From a virus, in IMG/VR virus record IMGVR_UViG_3300042507_006967, positions 1-30,340 of that record: a stretch of 30,340 bases of DNA; one strand, given 5' to 3'. The notes beneath the pieces were generated by a model. That model ran no database searches. It saw nothing but the letters and a program-made list of their open reading frames with translations, and had not been told where the DNA came from. The stretch's first letter is position 1. Each line of letters starts with the position of its first letter. A program made the translations under genes and the position numbers. Below are positions 16,668 to 24,407 of the stretch, piece by piece.

Positions 16668-18467
16668 CTATTTCTGTAATAATTTCAATAAATAATCTGC
16701 ATATTTATCTACTACCAATTTTAGATATTCTTCAACCGCTTTATTCTTATTACTTATAAAAAAATAATTGCTCGGATTTTTATCATAAATAATAAATGAA
16801 CGATTATTTAATTCATCTCTGAAATATGAATCAGTCGAATTAATCAAATCATAAATCATTTCTTGATTAGCTTGTATGATTTTACTCTTTGAAGAATTTT
16901 TTATAACTCCAATAAGTTTGCTTTGGGTTTTATCAGGATTCTTGATAACCGATTCAATGTCTTTTATTTGATTATAAAGTTCCTGATAAAATTGGCTACT
17001 ATTAACTAATCGTTCTGATTCTGTTTTAGGTGCTTTCTCCTTTTCAGAAGCAATGAACATATCAATTTCATTTTGAGGTTCTTCTGTATTTTCTGAAGGT
17101 GTATTTTCAGATTCAATATCAGAAGGCATTTCACTTGCTAAAGAATCTTTAACGAATGAATAAAAACTATTAAGAATTTCTGGATTCTCATTAATAATGG
17201 TAGCAAGTTTTAAACCCTCATTATTAGTACCATCCATAAAATAATAAAGACCATCTACCATTTTTGATTTAATGAATATCTTCTTTTCAAGAGATTCAGG
17301 GCTAATTGTTTTATATTTACCAACCATAATATCATCAAGCATGATACTTATGAATGATGAAATTATTTGCTTTCTTTGAGTTCCTGAACTTACTTTATTA
17401 AAAATGGAATATAGTTTTGTTTGAATTGGAGTTTTGCCTTTTACACTTTCCAATGATAAAGTTGCATTTATTGCATTTGTAGTTTCTTCAACAATTAGAG
17501 TTTTTCTATCTACATTTTCCTTATCAGAAATTTCATATCCTTTTTCCACCTTTGGTTCAGAAATAGTCTTTTCTTCAGCACTCGGTTCGCTCTTTTGTTG
17601 ATTTTGTTGAGGCACACCTGATAAAATTTCATCTTCCATAGATTTTGAAGCATCTATAATTTCTTCTTTTTCTTCTTGTGGAATTTCTTCTATCTCTTTT
17701 TTCCAAGAACTCAAAAGTTCTTTTCTATCATAAGGTGGATTACCAACGATTAAAACTGGACCTTCAATCCCTTCAACTGATATATCTACAATATCAACAT
17801 TTTCAAATTTATTACTCTTAATGAGTTTTTTAAGAGCATTAAAAGGAACTTGTATATTTTGTGAAAGACTTGATAAAAATATCATCCCTGGAGTATCAGT
17901 TGTCTTATCATAATCAAAATAAGGATACTTTACAAGAAAACGAGTCACTTGTACATAAGCATTGTCTATGTTATATTCAGGAGTTGAGATTTCTTTATCG
18001 CTTTTAAGATATGACATAAAGTCTGAAAATATAGACTCATACATATATCTACTCGTTCTTTTCTTTCTTTTTGTACGATAACCACTATATCCAAAATCTT
18101 CTATGTAATCTGAAAATGTATTTATATTATAATCAGAAGAAGATTTAGAATAACCTTTACCAATCTTTTCTGAAGGTAATATTACTAAAACATCCCCACT
18201 CCAAACTTTAGAATTAATTTTAATAACTTTGAGATTTTCAATATTGAGTTCTTTTATGACTTTTTTAATATACTTCTCAGTCGTAACTATAGCTTGAGCA
18301 AGTTTTTCCAAAGGACAAAGCCCAGGTAAGCCTGTATTTACTTCATAGCCGTATTGCTTATTATTATTCAAGAATACTTGGATACGCTCCAAAGTTTTCT
18401 TGTATTCTTTTTGCTTTTTATCTTTTAAAAAATCAAAAAAAGATTCATGCACATTTGAATATCTCAT
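16668..18467 (-). CDS. Protein with duplicated ~100-residue N-terminal domain, unknown
   Basis: This 599-residue protein contains an internal tandem duplication. Residues 2-96 (SNVHESFFDFLKDKK...FLNNNKQYGYEVNTGLPGL...GDVLVI) align with 140-241 (YMYESIFSDFMSYLKSDKE...FLVKYPYFDYDKTTDTPGM...GPVLIV). Each copy ends in a beta strand of the form V-K/D-I-x-x-I/V...G-x-VLI. A Gly/Ser/Tyr and then basic spacer (RTKRKKR, 131-137) separates them. Residues 265-330 and 445-490 are acidic, Gln/Glu/Pro-rich linkers around a helical region. No enzymatic motif or membrane segment was seen. The N-terminus is aromatic but has no clear x-N-E site. It lies second in the operon that starts at 18941. Function unknown. 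Confidence 0.75.
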   Translation of the reverse strand: MRYSNVHESFFDFLKDKKQKEYKKTLERIQVFLNNNKQYGYEVNTGLPGLCPLEKLAQAIVTTEKYIKKVIKELNIENLKVIKINSKVWSGDVLVILPSEKIGKGYSKSSSDYNINTFSDYIEDFGYSGYRTKRKKRTSRYMYESIFSDFMSYLKSDKEISTPEYNIDNAYVQVTRFLVKYPYFDYDKTTDTPGMIFLSSLSQNIQVPFNALKKLIKSNKFENVDIVDISVEGIEGPVLIVGNPPYDRKELLSSWKKEIEEIPQEEKEEIIDASKSMEDEILSGVPQQNQQKSEPSAEEKTISEPKVEKGYEISDKENVDRKTLIVEETTNAINATLSLESVKGKTPIQTKLYSIFNKVSSGTQRKQIISSFISIMLDDIMVGKYKTISPESLEKKIFIKSKMVDGLYYFMDGTNNEGLKLATIINENPEILNSFYSFVKDSLASEMPSDIESENTPSENTEEPQNEIDMFIASEKEKAPKTESERLVNSSQFYQELYNQIKDIESVIKNPDKTQSKLIGVIKNSSKSKIIQANQEMIYDLINSTDSYFRDELNNRSFIIYDKNPSNYFFISNKNKAVEEYLKLVVDKYADYLLKLLQK

Positions 18468-18476
18468 AGTATAAAA

Positions 18477-18941
18477 TTATATTTCTTCGTGGCTGATTAC
18501 AGCAAATTTAGATTCTCCAACTTCTTCAATAGGCATATTCTCTTCGCTACTGATATAACGAATTGAACCATCTTGAAGAGTATATTTTCCAGCAGGAAAC
18601 GAGTTATTGAGATTGTTTTTAGTTGTATAACGAATAAGCAATTCAATTTCTTTTGCATTCTGTTTCCCTACAAGATTTGAAACAACAAGATTAATCTGTG
18701 CGTATTCAATAGCAGGACCAAATATACCCAATGCACCCCCTGATAAAGGATTAGATGTAAAAGTTTGACTATCACCATAATCTCTGTGAAGTGAAAGAAT
18801 TTCTACTTTAACTTTGTATGGTTTCAATACAACACTATTAATATGCTTTTTAATAGTCTCTAAATCTTCTTTCAAAGGTTCACCAGCAATAACTTTTGCT
18901 TCATTGACCTTGTTCTTCTTGTATTCTTCAAAAATTCTCAT
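18477..18941 (-). CDS. Small putative internal/structural protein
   Basis: A 154-residue protein whose leader MRIFEEYKKNKVNEAKV contains VNE-A at 12-15, followed by a compact domain of mixed alpha and beta character: VVLKPYKVKVEILSLHRDYG, a Gly-rich turn GGALGIFGPA, then strands AQINLVVSNLV and ELLIRYTT. No known domain was recognised. It is the first gene after the promoter box at 18968 and the first downstream of the portal terminator, the genomic place where T4 keeps its prohead core genes. That position, with the leader, favours a prohead-core or packaged protein. It is separated from the next gene by 9 nt. Confidence 0.68.
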   Translation of the reverse strand: MRIFEEYKKNKVNEAKVIAGEPLKEDLETIKKHINSVVLKPYKVKVEILSLHRDYGDSQTFTSNPLSGGALGIFGPAIEYAQINLVVSNLVGKQNAKEIELLIRYTTKNNLNNSFPAGKYTLQDGSIRYISSEENMPIEEVGESKFAVISHEEI

Positions 18942-18967
18942 AAAATTGGTCTAATTTTTAGATACCG

Positions 18968-18975
18968 TATATATC
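18968..18975 (-). promoter_or_regulatory. GATATATA late-promoter-like box
   Basis: The minus strand reads GATATATA, beginning immediately after the seven-T tail of the portal terminator and 26 nt upstream of the ATG at 18941. It would drive the first operon of the internal-protein block. Confidence 0.65.
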
Positions 18976-18980
18976 AAAAA

Positions 18981-19002
18981 AACCTCAGAGTTTTCTGAGG
19001 TT
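18981..19002 (-). terminator. Intrinsic terminator after the portal gene
   Basis: An 8-bp stem AACCTCAG / CTGAGGTT with a 6-nt loop, followed on the minus strand by TTTTT before the GATATATA box. It begins 7 nt beyond the portal stop codon and separates head genes from the internal-protein block. Confidence 0.85.
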
Positions 19003-19009
19003 ATTTTGT

Positions 19010-20641
19010 TTATACAGCAGGCTCTTCAGTTGCTGCTCCTGTTTCAACATCTTCATCACCTGGTTTATCACCAGCTTTCTTTTCTTTCTCTCTTATCATT
19101 GCTTTATTTTCTTGCAATTCATCACGAGTAAGATTCATAAAGTTTTCCATAGCAAAATCTAAATCGAAATAAGCATCATCTTTTGTCTTCGGAATATTAA
19201 GAAGTTCGTTGATAGCAGAAACACGTTTTTGCATAGTTTCAACCTTTCTTTGAGTATCAAAACTATTATCTCTATTAAATTTTATACCTACACTTGATCT
19301 AAAAAGATGATCTCCTTGAAATTCAGGATATTTCAACAATAGTTGTAAAACCAATGGTTTAAGCATTATTTCTTGAAAACCTGAACGAAGTCTATTTACA
19401 AAATTAAAAAATCTAATTTCGTCTCTTTGGATACCTTCAGCACTTGAACTGAAAGTACCTCCTCCACCCTCTCCAAAACGACCCAATGGGATTTTAGAAG
19501 CTCTACGGAGTTTTAATTCAAAGTATTTCAAGAAATCAGGATTAGATAAATCCACTCCCTGTCCACCAATTACCTCAACATTAGGTGAATTTCCATCCTT
19601 TGATGGAAACATAAAATGCTTAAAGAATGGAATAGATGGTCTTCCGTTAATGCTCAATGTTCCATCAGCATCATTGAAAAATATTTCTTCTTTATAGTTA
19701 TTAAGAATTTCAGAAAGTTCTTGTTTTGCTTTTTGAGGTGAATTACTTCCGATTGGTATGGTCATTTTCAAGCGAAATTGAGCATACATAATATGCCACA
19801 TGACTTTTGAGTTCTCTATGAGTCTGAGCAAGTTTAATGGTCTTACAAGACGCTCAACATAACTTACTCTGTCCATTTGCATATTTTGAGCATATGCAAT
19901 GTAAATGACAGATGAATCATAAATAACTCTTTCTACATCATTTCCGATTTTTTGAATCCATACAATATATTCTTCACCATCTTCACCGACAATAGTTGAT
20001 AATTGCAAAGTAGCTGGATCTAATTTATTTAACGCAATTACTTCTTCACCTTCTTCATCAGTTACAATTTCAAATGCTAAAAATCCATCTACAAGATATT
20101 GTCTAAATAGATTCCATGCTTTTGTATTATTGTTAAATCCAAATTTAACATACAATTTTCTAAATTCTTCATGAATTGTATTTACAATTTCTTCTTTCTT
20201 TTCGTCACTTAAAAAAGATTCTAATCCCTTTGTATCTGGATAACAAAACCAATTCTTATCATCATAAACAATAGCTTCATCTGAAATTGTATCTAATATC
20301 TCTACAACCTCATCATTCAAAGAAAATGAACGCAAGAAATCACGTTTAGTAATATAATTAGAATCATATATAGCAAGTGCTTTTAGACCACCAATATCTT
20401 GAATAGCCATAGCAGAAAGAAGTCTTTGATCCCATTGAGCCGTTGAATATCCACCATATACTGAATGACCTATTGCTCCAGAACCACCTTGATTGGTTTC
20501 GGTTTCACCAGCACCTTGTCTACGCTGAATGATTAAATCATCATAATACATCCCAAAAGAAGACAATTTTCTCACATTGTCTGCTGGTCCTGATGTAAAA
20601 CCATAAGTTTTAGCACCGTCTTTAGAAATAAATCCTGCCAT
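19010..20641 (-). CDS. Portal vertex protein (T4 gp20-like)
   Basis: This 543-residue protein has the features of the T4-type portal, the dodecameric ring through which DNA is packaged and ejected. Recognisable blocks are the wing region (WNLFRQYLVDGFLAFEIV, DEEGEEVIALNKLDPATLQ), the segment RLVRPLNLLRLIENSKVMWH that precedes the long helices, FRLKMTIPIG, and the late block KLRRASKIPLGRFGEGGGG...EGIQRDEIRFFNFVNRLR. The length is close to that of T4 gp20. The C-terminus is a flexible acidic tail (GDEDVETGAATEEPAV). It follows the small conserved gene by 18 nt in an operon with gp4 and is closed by a terminator. The assignment is firm. Confidence 0.93.
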   Translation of the reverse strand: MAGFISKDGAKTYGFTSGPADNVRKLSSFGMYYDDLIIQRRQGAGETETNQGGSGAIGHSVYGGYSTAQWDQRLLSAMAIQDIGGLKALAIYDSNYITKRDFLRSFSLNDEVVEILDTISDEAIVYDDKNWFCYPDTKGLESFLSDEKKEEIVNTIHEEFRKLYVKFGFNNNTKAWNLFRQYLVDGFLAFEIVTDEEGEEVIALNKLDPATLQLSTIVGEDGEEYIVWIQKIGNDVERVIYDSSVIYIAYAQNMQMDRVSYVERLVRPLNLLRLIENSKVMWHIMYAQFRLKMTIPIGSNSPQKAKQELSEILNNYKEEIFFNDADGTLSINGRPSIPFFKHFMFPSKDGNSPNVEVIGGQGVDLSNPDFLKYFELKLRRASKIPLGRFGEGGGGTFSSSAEGIQRDEIRFFNFVNRLRSGFQEIMLKPLVLQLLLKYPEFQGDHLFRSSVGIKFNRDNSFDTQRKVETMQKRVSAINELLNIPKTKDDAYFDLDFAMENFMNLTRDELQENKAMIREKEKKAGDKPGDEDVETGAATEEPAV

Positions 20642-20659
20642 ATTTTTTCCGTTAAATTA

Positions 20660-21271
20660 TCATAATGATTGAATTTGCGAAAGACTTTTATCACCTATAA
20701 CACCGAAAGGTACTAAAAGTGGTAGCCATTTCCAGTCTTCGTAATCTATGGGAACAACACTCGTTATTCTTAGTTTAGACCAAACATAAGTTTCTCTTGT
20801 CTTACTTACATTTAATCCCATATTTCCTATATATCCCTTAACAAAATCATTCAACCCATCCATTGACATTTGGGTGTAATCAGAATTTTCTAATCTTTTG
20901 TGGTTTTCATCAATATAGCGTTGAAAGAAGTGTGCAATGGCATCTATAAACATTGCTCTTTGTGATGAATTCCAATAATTAAGATTTAGTCCAAAAAGCA
21001 TTTGATCTACATTCTTATATGGAACTGCCTCTAAATGAAAAACAATAGGATAAACATCGTAATATCCTTTTTTAGGAACAGTTTTATTGTCATTTATGGC
21101 AAAATATATCTTACCTTTAGGAATTGAACTTGCTTGTGTATAAACTCTATCTTTAGTAGGACGAGACTTCGTAAAGTATTTCTGACGAAACCACTCCTGT
21201 AATTCTTCGCCTAATTCCTTTCGAGCTTCAATTAATCCACCTTTAAGTGTATTTATTGCTTCTATCTTCAT
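20660..21271 (-). CDS. Conserved T4-like virion-associated small protein
   Basis: A 203-residue protein with the pattern KKGYYDVYPIVFHLE (68-82), FGLNLNYWNSSQRAMFIDAI (92-111), KLRITSVVPIDYEDWKWLPLL (167-187). From memory, a similar succession (YYDxxP, GLNLHY, then late I-x-Y-x-DW) occurs in small proteins of uncertain role encoded in the structural regions of T4-like cyanophages. That comparison should be checked. The N-terminus is basic and helical with an aromatic RQKYFTKSRPTKDR. No membrane segment or catalytic signature was seen. Encoded between a glycosyltransferase and the portal, it is likely a neck, connector or DNA-end-associated protein. Presence certain, function not assigned. Confidence 0.7.
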   Translation of the reverse strand: MKIEAINTLKGGLIEARKELGEELQEWFRQKYFTKSRPTKDRVYTQASSIPKGKIYFAINDNKTVPKKGYYDVYPIVFHLEAVPYKNVDQMLFGLNLNYWNSSQRAMFIDAIAHFFQRYIDENHKRLENSDYTQMSMDGLNDFVKGYIGNMGLNVSKTRETYVWSKLRITSVVPIDYEDWKWLPLLVPFGVIGDKSLSQIQSL

Positions 21272-21284
21272 TTAACTTTACAAT

Positions 21285-22055
21285 TTATTGTTTTAATGGA
21301 TTAAATCCAAATGGAGAATCAACTAATTCATACTCATACCCATGAACACAATCTTTTCCTAAAAATGGTCTTGAAAAATGGTCTTCAATCAAATCTTCCC
21401 ATTTTCTTTCATTTTTATGACCCCAACCTCCGACCTTCTTTAATAAATCAGACTTTTTCCTAACCCAAGAAAAATGGTGAATATAATACTTATTACGATA
21501 TCCTGCCTTATAAAATCCATCCATCTTATCTATTATCGCATGACCACCTCTATCATATTTAGTAAAGACATTTCTTTTATTAAGAATATCCCTTTTAACA
21601 TAAATATGAGCATGCTCTAATGTTTTACTTCTGTATTTGAAGTCTCTGAAATACCAATACATACCAAAGGCGTATGTTTTATATTTTTGCCAAAAACCAT
21701 CTTCATTTTCTAAATATGACTGCAAAAATAAATCAGAATCTATGATTTCATCTGAATCAAGTTGCATAATATAGTCGGTTTTACACTTTTGTATTCCTAT
21801 CCATCGAGAATAACAATTCCAATAAAAATCAAAAGGAACATCTTTAACCCACTGATATTCAAGAATTTCTATATTTTTGTATTGTGAACAAAAAGACTTC
21901 AATTCATCAATACTTTGTTTATCTTCAGGTTCACCTGTGTATAAATGACTGGAAACTGAAATAAAAATGTTATTTGCAAACTTTAAGCATTGTTCAATAT
22001 TCTTTTGAATAAACAATTTATCTAAAGTGCAATAAGGAATAACTACATCAATCAT
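21285..22055 (-). CDS. Family 2 (GT-A) glycosyltransferase
   Basis: This 256-residue protein has a GT-A nucleotide-sugar transferase layout. The N-terminal strand MIDVVIPYCT begins at residue 1, followed by an alpha/beta region. The metal-binding DxD appears as QLDSDE (D100 and D102). A C-terminal part has HAHIYVKRD and YIHHFSWVRKKSDLLKKVGGWGH, a pattern common in GT2-like enzymes with an HxxW segment. It would transfer a sugar from a nucleotide donor; the acceptor is unknown. No membrane anchor was seen, so it is cytoplasmic. It is encoded inside the head operon between gp4 and the small conserved gene, which points to modification of a virion protein or of DNA rather than host cell-wall synthesis. 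Acceptor prediction is inference. Confidence 0.82.
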   Translation of the reverse strand: MIDVVIPYCTLDKLFIQKNIEQCLKFANNIFISVSSHLYTGEPEDKQSIDELKSFCSQYKNIEILEYQWVKDVPFDFYWNCYSRWIGIQKCKTDYIMQLDSDEIIDSDLFLQSYLENEDGFWQKYKTYAFGMYWYFRDFKYRSKTLEHAHIYVKRDILNKRNVFTKYDRGGHAIIDKMDGFYKAGYRNKYYIHHFSWVRKKSDLLKKVGGWGHKNERKWEDLIEDHFSRPFLGKDCVHGYEYELVDSPFGFNPLKQ

Positions 22056-22060
22056 TATTA

Positions 22061-22555
22061 TTATCTCTTAAATGGCCAATTTTCTTCGGTTAATACAACA
22101 TATTTCATATTTCTGTCAAGAGCCCATTTCATAGCAGCAATTTGTTTAGCTTTATTGACATGATACATTTTAGTTAGTTCTGCATGACGAAGGAGTTTCT
22201 TTTCAGTTACTCTACCTTCCAAAACAGGTTCTCTGCTAATTTGATTACTAGGTTTTATTTCTACAATATAACGATTTATTTTGTTATCATTATCCAAAAC
22301 CTCTATAAAAAAATCTACATTATAGATATGTTCTCTATGGTCTATTGGTGAAATATATTTGATTTTAACTGGCTCTGAACCCCATCTAGTTATTTGGGGA
22401 GTTAAATCACAAAGAATCATAAATTTACGCTCCCATGATGAACGAAATATAACAACTCTCGGATCACCTGCATATTTTTCAGGATTATTAACCTTGTAAT
22501 ATCCCTGAACGAATGGTCCGTTTGAATTAGGTTTAAGTTTCTTTATATCTTTCAT
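22061..22555 (-). CDS. Head-completion protein (T4 gp4-like, nuclease fold)
   Basis: This 164-residue protein matches T4 gp4 in length and motif order: QGYYKVNNPEKYAGD (18-32), VIFRSSWERKFMILCD (35-50), ITRWGSEPVKIKYISPID (55-72), YNVDFFIEV (79-87), then YIVEIKPSNQ. The IxD...ExK arrangement (D81, E99, K101 region) is the PD-(D/E)xK-like core of this family. gp4 acts late in head maturation, when the packaged head is made ready for tail joining. It is the first gene of the operon that continues into a glycosyltransferase, a conserved small protein and the portal. A TATATA box shared with the divergent plus-strand gene lies 23 nt upstream. The leader contains AAAGAGTAAT, the nearest thing to a Shine-Dalgarno sequence here. 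Confidence 0.9.
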   Translation of the reverse strand: MKDIKKLKPNSNGPFVQGYYKVNNPEKYAGDPRVVIFRSSWERKFMILCDLTPQITRWGSEPVKIKYISPIDHREHIYNVDFFIEVLDNDNKINRYIVEIKPSNQISREPVLEGRVTEKKLLRHAELTKMYHVNKAKQIAAMKWALDRNMKYVVLTEENWPFKR

Positions 22556-22576
22556 ATATTACTCTTTTCTATTTTA

Positions 22577-22586
22577 GATATATATT
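22577..22586. promoter_or_regulatory. Divergent TATATA promoter-like element
   Basis: The plus strand reads GATATATA at 22577-22584, 33 nt before the ATG at 22618. On the minus strand the same bases give AATATATA, ending 23 nt before the gp4 start at 22555. One near-palindromic element may therefore serve both directions. Confidence 0.55.
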
Positions 22587-22617
22587 TACATTATGTTCAA
22601 CAATTTTTTTAAGTTTT

Positions 22618-22995
22618 ATGGCAAATAATAAATTTCTTAGTGATGCTAAAAACGCATTTAAACAAATACAAAAAGAACTTATCAGTAAAGAAGAAGAAGA
22701 GGTAATGCAGAAAATCGCAGATAGATTAAACATTTCTTATGAAAGTGATAAATTAGAAGAAGAAAAAGCCAAAAAGAAGAAAATAAAACGATCCATTACC
22801 CTTGACGAAGAATCTTTAACCTTTGCAAATCAAACTCAACTATTAAGAGCTATTCTATCAAATGATATGGCAAAAAGAGAAGGTTTGACAGAATTTATAA
22901 AAAATCTCATAAAAGAAGAATGGAAAAGACTATTCACAACTTATGAGAACATAAGAAAAGATATTGAAAACGAGGAAAAAAACAATTTGCAATAG
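22618..22995 (+). CDS. Highly charged helical protein, unknown
   Basis: A 125-residue plus-strand product, MANNKFLSDAKNAFKQIQK onward, composed almost entirely of Lys/Glu/Asn-rich helices, with a dense basic and acidic stretch at about 47-58 (KLEEEKAKKKKIKR) and likely coiled-coil propensity. No domain, cysteine cluster or membrane segment was seen. Its own GATATATA box lies 33 nt upstream. It points away from gp4, in an island of three plus-strand genes within otherwise minus-strand structural operons. An assembly chaperone, scaffold component or small regulator is possible, but nothing in the sequence decides among these. Confidence 0.7.
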   Translation: MANNKFLSDAKNAFKQIQKELISKEEEEVMQKIADRLNISYESDKLEEEKAKKKKIKRSITLDEESLTFANQTQLLRAILSNDMAKREGLTEFIKNLIKEEWKRLFTTYENIRKDIENEEKNNLQ

Positions 22996-23002
22996 ATTAT
23001 TT

Positions 23003-23010
23003 GATATATA
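23003..23010 (+). promoter_or_regulatory. GATATATA late-promoter-like box (plus strand)
   Basis: GATATATA followed by GAAATAG, 27 nt upstream of the ATG at 23038. It shows the element also works, by position, for plus-strand genes. Confidence 0.6.
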
Positions 23011-23037
23011 GAAATAGTAACTAAAATATATTTTTCT

Positions 23038-23229
23038 ATGAAAACATTTACACAAACAACTGAACAATTTCGCAAACGTATCTATGAACAAGATGCAGAT
23101 GCAGCAAGAGAACAAGCTGTTAAAAACTATTTGACCAAACTTTATGAGTTCAATATTAATTCTATTACTGAACTTAATGAAGAAGAATTGGTTCAATTCA
23201 TTCATAGTCTTAAATCTTTAGAGGGATAA
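23038..23229 (+). CDS. Small protein, unknown
   Basis: A 63-residue protein starting MKTFTQTTEQFRKRIYEQ, helical, with an Asp/Ala/Glu-rich middle and a second helical half. The beginning, with an aromatic residue at position 4 and another at position 11, is loosely like the leaders of region 5, but no x-N-E site follows at the expected place. The gene has its own GATATATA box and its stop lies 1 nt before the start of the next gene, so the two are co-expressed. No function recognised. Confidence 0.62.
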   Translation: MKTFTQTTEQFRKRIYEQDADAAREQAVKNYLTKLYEFNINSITELNEEELVQFIHSLKSLEG

Positions 23230-23230
23230 T

Positions 23231-23560
23231 ATGCTAAAATTTTTTCGGCAATTATTTAAGAGAAAGCCGAAACAATCCAAGACTATTGAGATAGTCGAAG
23301 TTTCAGAAGATAATGGTAGAAATATCCATAATTTCAACGGATTTTCTGATTCTAATTATTGCACGATTTTAGGAGCAGTTGATTCAAATATCCATAGAGG
23401 ATATGATATGCTCAAAATTGTTTGGAAAAGCCCATCAAAGATAAAAATCGGTGATTTAATAATTTTATCTAAAAATGGTGAAAGAAAAACTATGAGACTT
23501 TTAGAAGTTTTGAGTGAAACAAACGAAGAAAAAATCGGAATTGCCTCTGCCTTGAAATAG
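23231..23560 (+). CDS. Small basic N-terminal beta-type protein, unknown
   Basis: A 109-residue protein with a strongly basic, amphipathic N-terminus (MLKFFRQLFKRKPKQSK) followed by a compact beta-rich region (IVWKSPSKIKIGDLIILSK, RKTMRLLEVLSE) reminiscent of small SH3/OB-like barrels. That resemblance is impressionistic. There is no signal peptide cleavage motif. The basic helix could bind nucleic acid or a membrane surface. It is separated by 1 nt from the preceding gene and is followed 1 nt after its stop by the bidirectional terminator at 23561-23586. Function unknown. Confidence 0.65.
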   Translation: MLKFFRQLFKRKPKQSKTIEIVEVSEDNGRNIHNFNGFSDSNYCTILGAVDSNIHRGYDMLKIVWKSPSKIKIGDLIILSKNGERKTMRLLEVLSETNEEKIGIASALK

Positions 23561-23586
23561 AAAAGCCCATCAAAAGATGGGCTTTT
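23561..23586. terminator. Bidirectional intrinsic terminator
   Basis: A perfect 11-bp stem AAAAGCCCATC / GATGGGCTTTT with a 4-nt AAAA loop, extended by T on the plus strand and by T on the minus strand through the A-rich flank. It lies between convergent genes ending at 23560 (plus) and 23609 (minus) and can serve both. Confidence 0.93.
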
Positions 23587-23608
23587 TTATTGCGCTTATA
23601 TTCAAAGA

Positions 23609-24355
23609 TTAACTGATTGTAGCACCAAGAACATTTGTCAAAATCCAAGCAGTGCCTGTCCAACGAAGTTGAACTGATTGATAATCATATGGGGAATTAC
23701 TGAAATGAACTGTTTGCGTTGTTAGATTTGCAATATTAACATTATCCATAAACACATTAGAAACAACACCTGTCTTTACAATAATTTCCAATGTTTGACC
23801 AGTCGTATTACCAACAGGAAGTTCAAATGATACTACATCTTTAGTAGTTCCGTTGTAAGTTGTAAAGTCAAGTAAAATTGAATGAACGCCAACAACTGCA
23901 AGTGTTGCTTGTGTTCCACTTACGGTACTAAAGGATGCAGGATCAGCAGCTTCAATAAAAGAATTTCCAAAGTCTTTACAAACAATCTCACCATCAAGAA
24001 CGAGTTTACCACTAATATCAAGTTTGTTAGAAGCATTACTTAAAAGTACATCACCACCTGTTACTGTAATACCTGTTGAAGCAGAAATAGAAGTTGAACT
24101 CAAACCGCTTGTTCCACTGATAGAGAGATTCCCTCCAAATACACCCGATGCTTCACATGTGAAGAGGGTTGTAGAAGTAGGATTTGAACCTCTTTCAATA
24201 TATTCAGATGTGGATGTGATAGCACCTGTTGATGAATTCAAATATCCCTCAAGAGCATCAATAGATGTCTTTACAGCAGTAAAGTTATTATTAATAATTG
24301 TTCTTGAAGCTGAAAACGAATTCGTTGCCAAAATTGTTTGTAATGTAATTGCCAT
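23609..24355 (-). CDS. Beta-rich fibre or decoration protein candidate
   Basis: This 248-residue protein has a composition of Ser, Thr, Gly, Val and Ile with almost no Lys, Cys or Trp, typical of phage fibres and head appendages. The N-terminus MAITLQTILATNSFSASRTI resembles starts seen in phage virion-attached fibres, followed by INNNFTAVKTSIDALEGYL, a short helical trimerisation-like segment. The middle (about 75-130) has repeated strand-turn units (GNLSISGTSGLSSTSIS, ASTGITVTGGDVLL). The C-terminal part (140-248) looks like a compact beta-sandwich ending YQSVQLRWTGTAWILTN, common in phage adhesion tips. A GATATATA box lies 28 nt upstream, and it has its own terminator. It stands alone as a transcription unit, which fits high expression. 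The exact attachment site is unknown. Confidence 0.7.
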   Translation of the reverse strand: MAITLQTILATNSFSASRTIINNNFTAVKTSIDALEGYLNSSTGAITSTSEYIERGSNPTSTTLFTCEASGVFGGNLSISGTSGLSSTSISASTGITVTGGDVLLSNASNKLDISGKLVLDGEIVCKDFGNSFIEAADPASFSTVSGTQATLAVVGVHSILLDFTTYNGTTKDVVSFELPVGNTTGQTLEIIVKTGVVSNVFMDNVNIANLTTQTVHFSNSPYDYQSVQLRWTGTAWILTNVLGATIS

Positions 24356-24383
24356 GATATTTCAGTATTTTATTATTTTATTC

Positions 24384-24391
24384 TATATATC
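24384..24391 (-). promoter_or_regulatory. GATATATA late-promoter-like box
   Basis: The minus strand reads GATATATA followed by GAATA, 28 nt upstream of the fibre-like gene start at 24355, in the 52-nt gap after the DUF1599-like gene. Confidence 0.6.
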
Positions 24392-24407
24392 TATTTTATA
24401 AAAAGAT

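Noticed and set aside
22930-23205. Minus-strand open frame rich in Phe, Ile and Cys between the plus-strand genes
   Set aside because: It is a shadow of the plus-strand genes at 22618 and 23038, which have promoter boxes. The hydrophobicity is typical of the antisense of Lys/Glu-rich coding.
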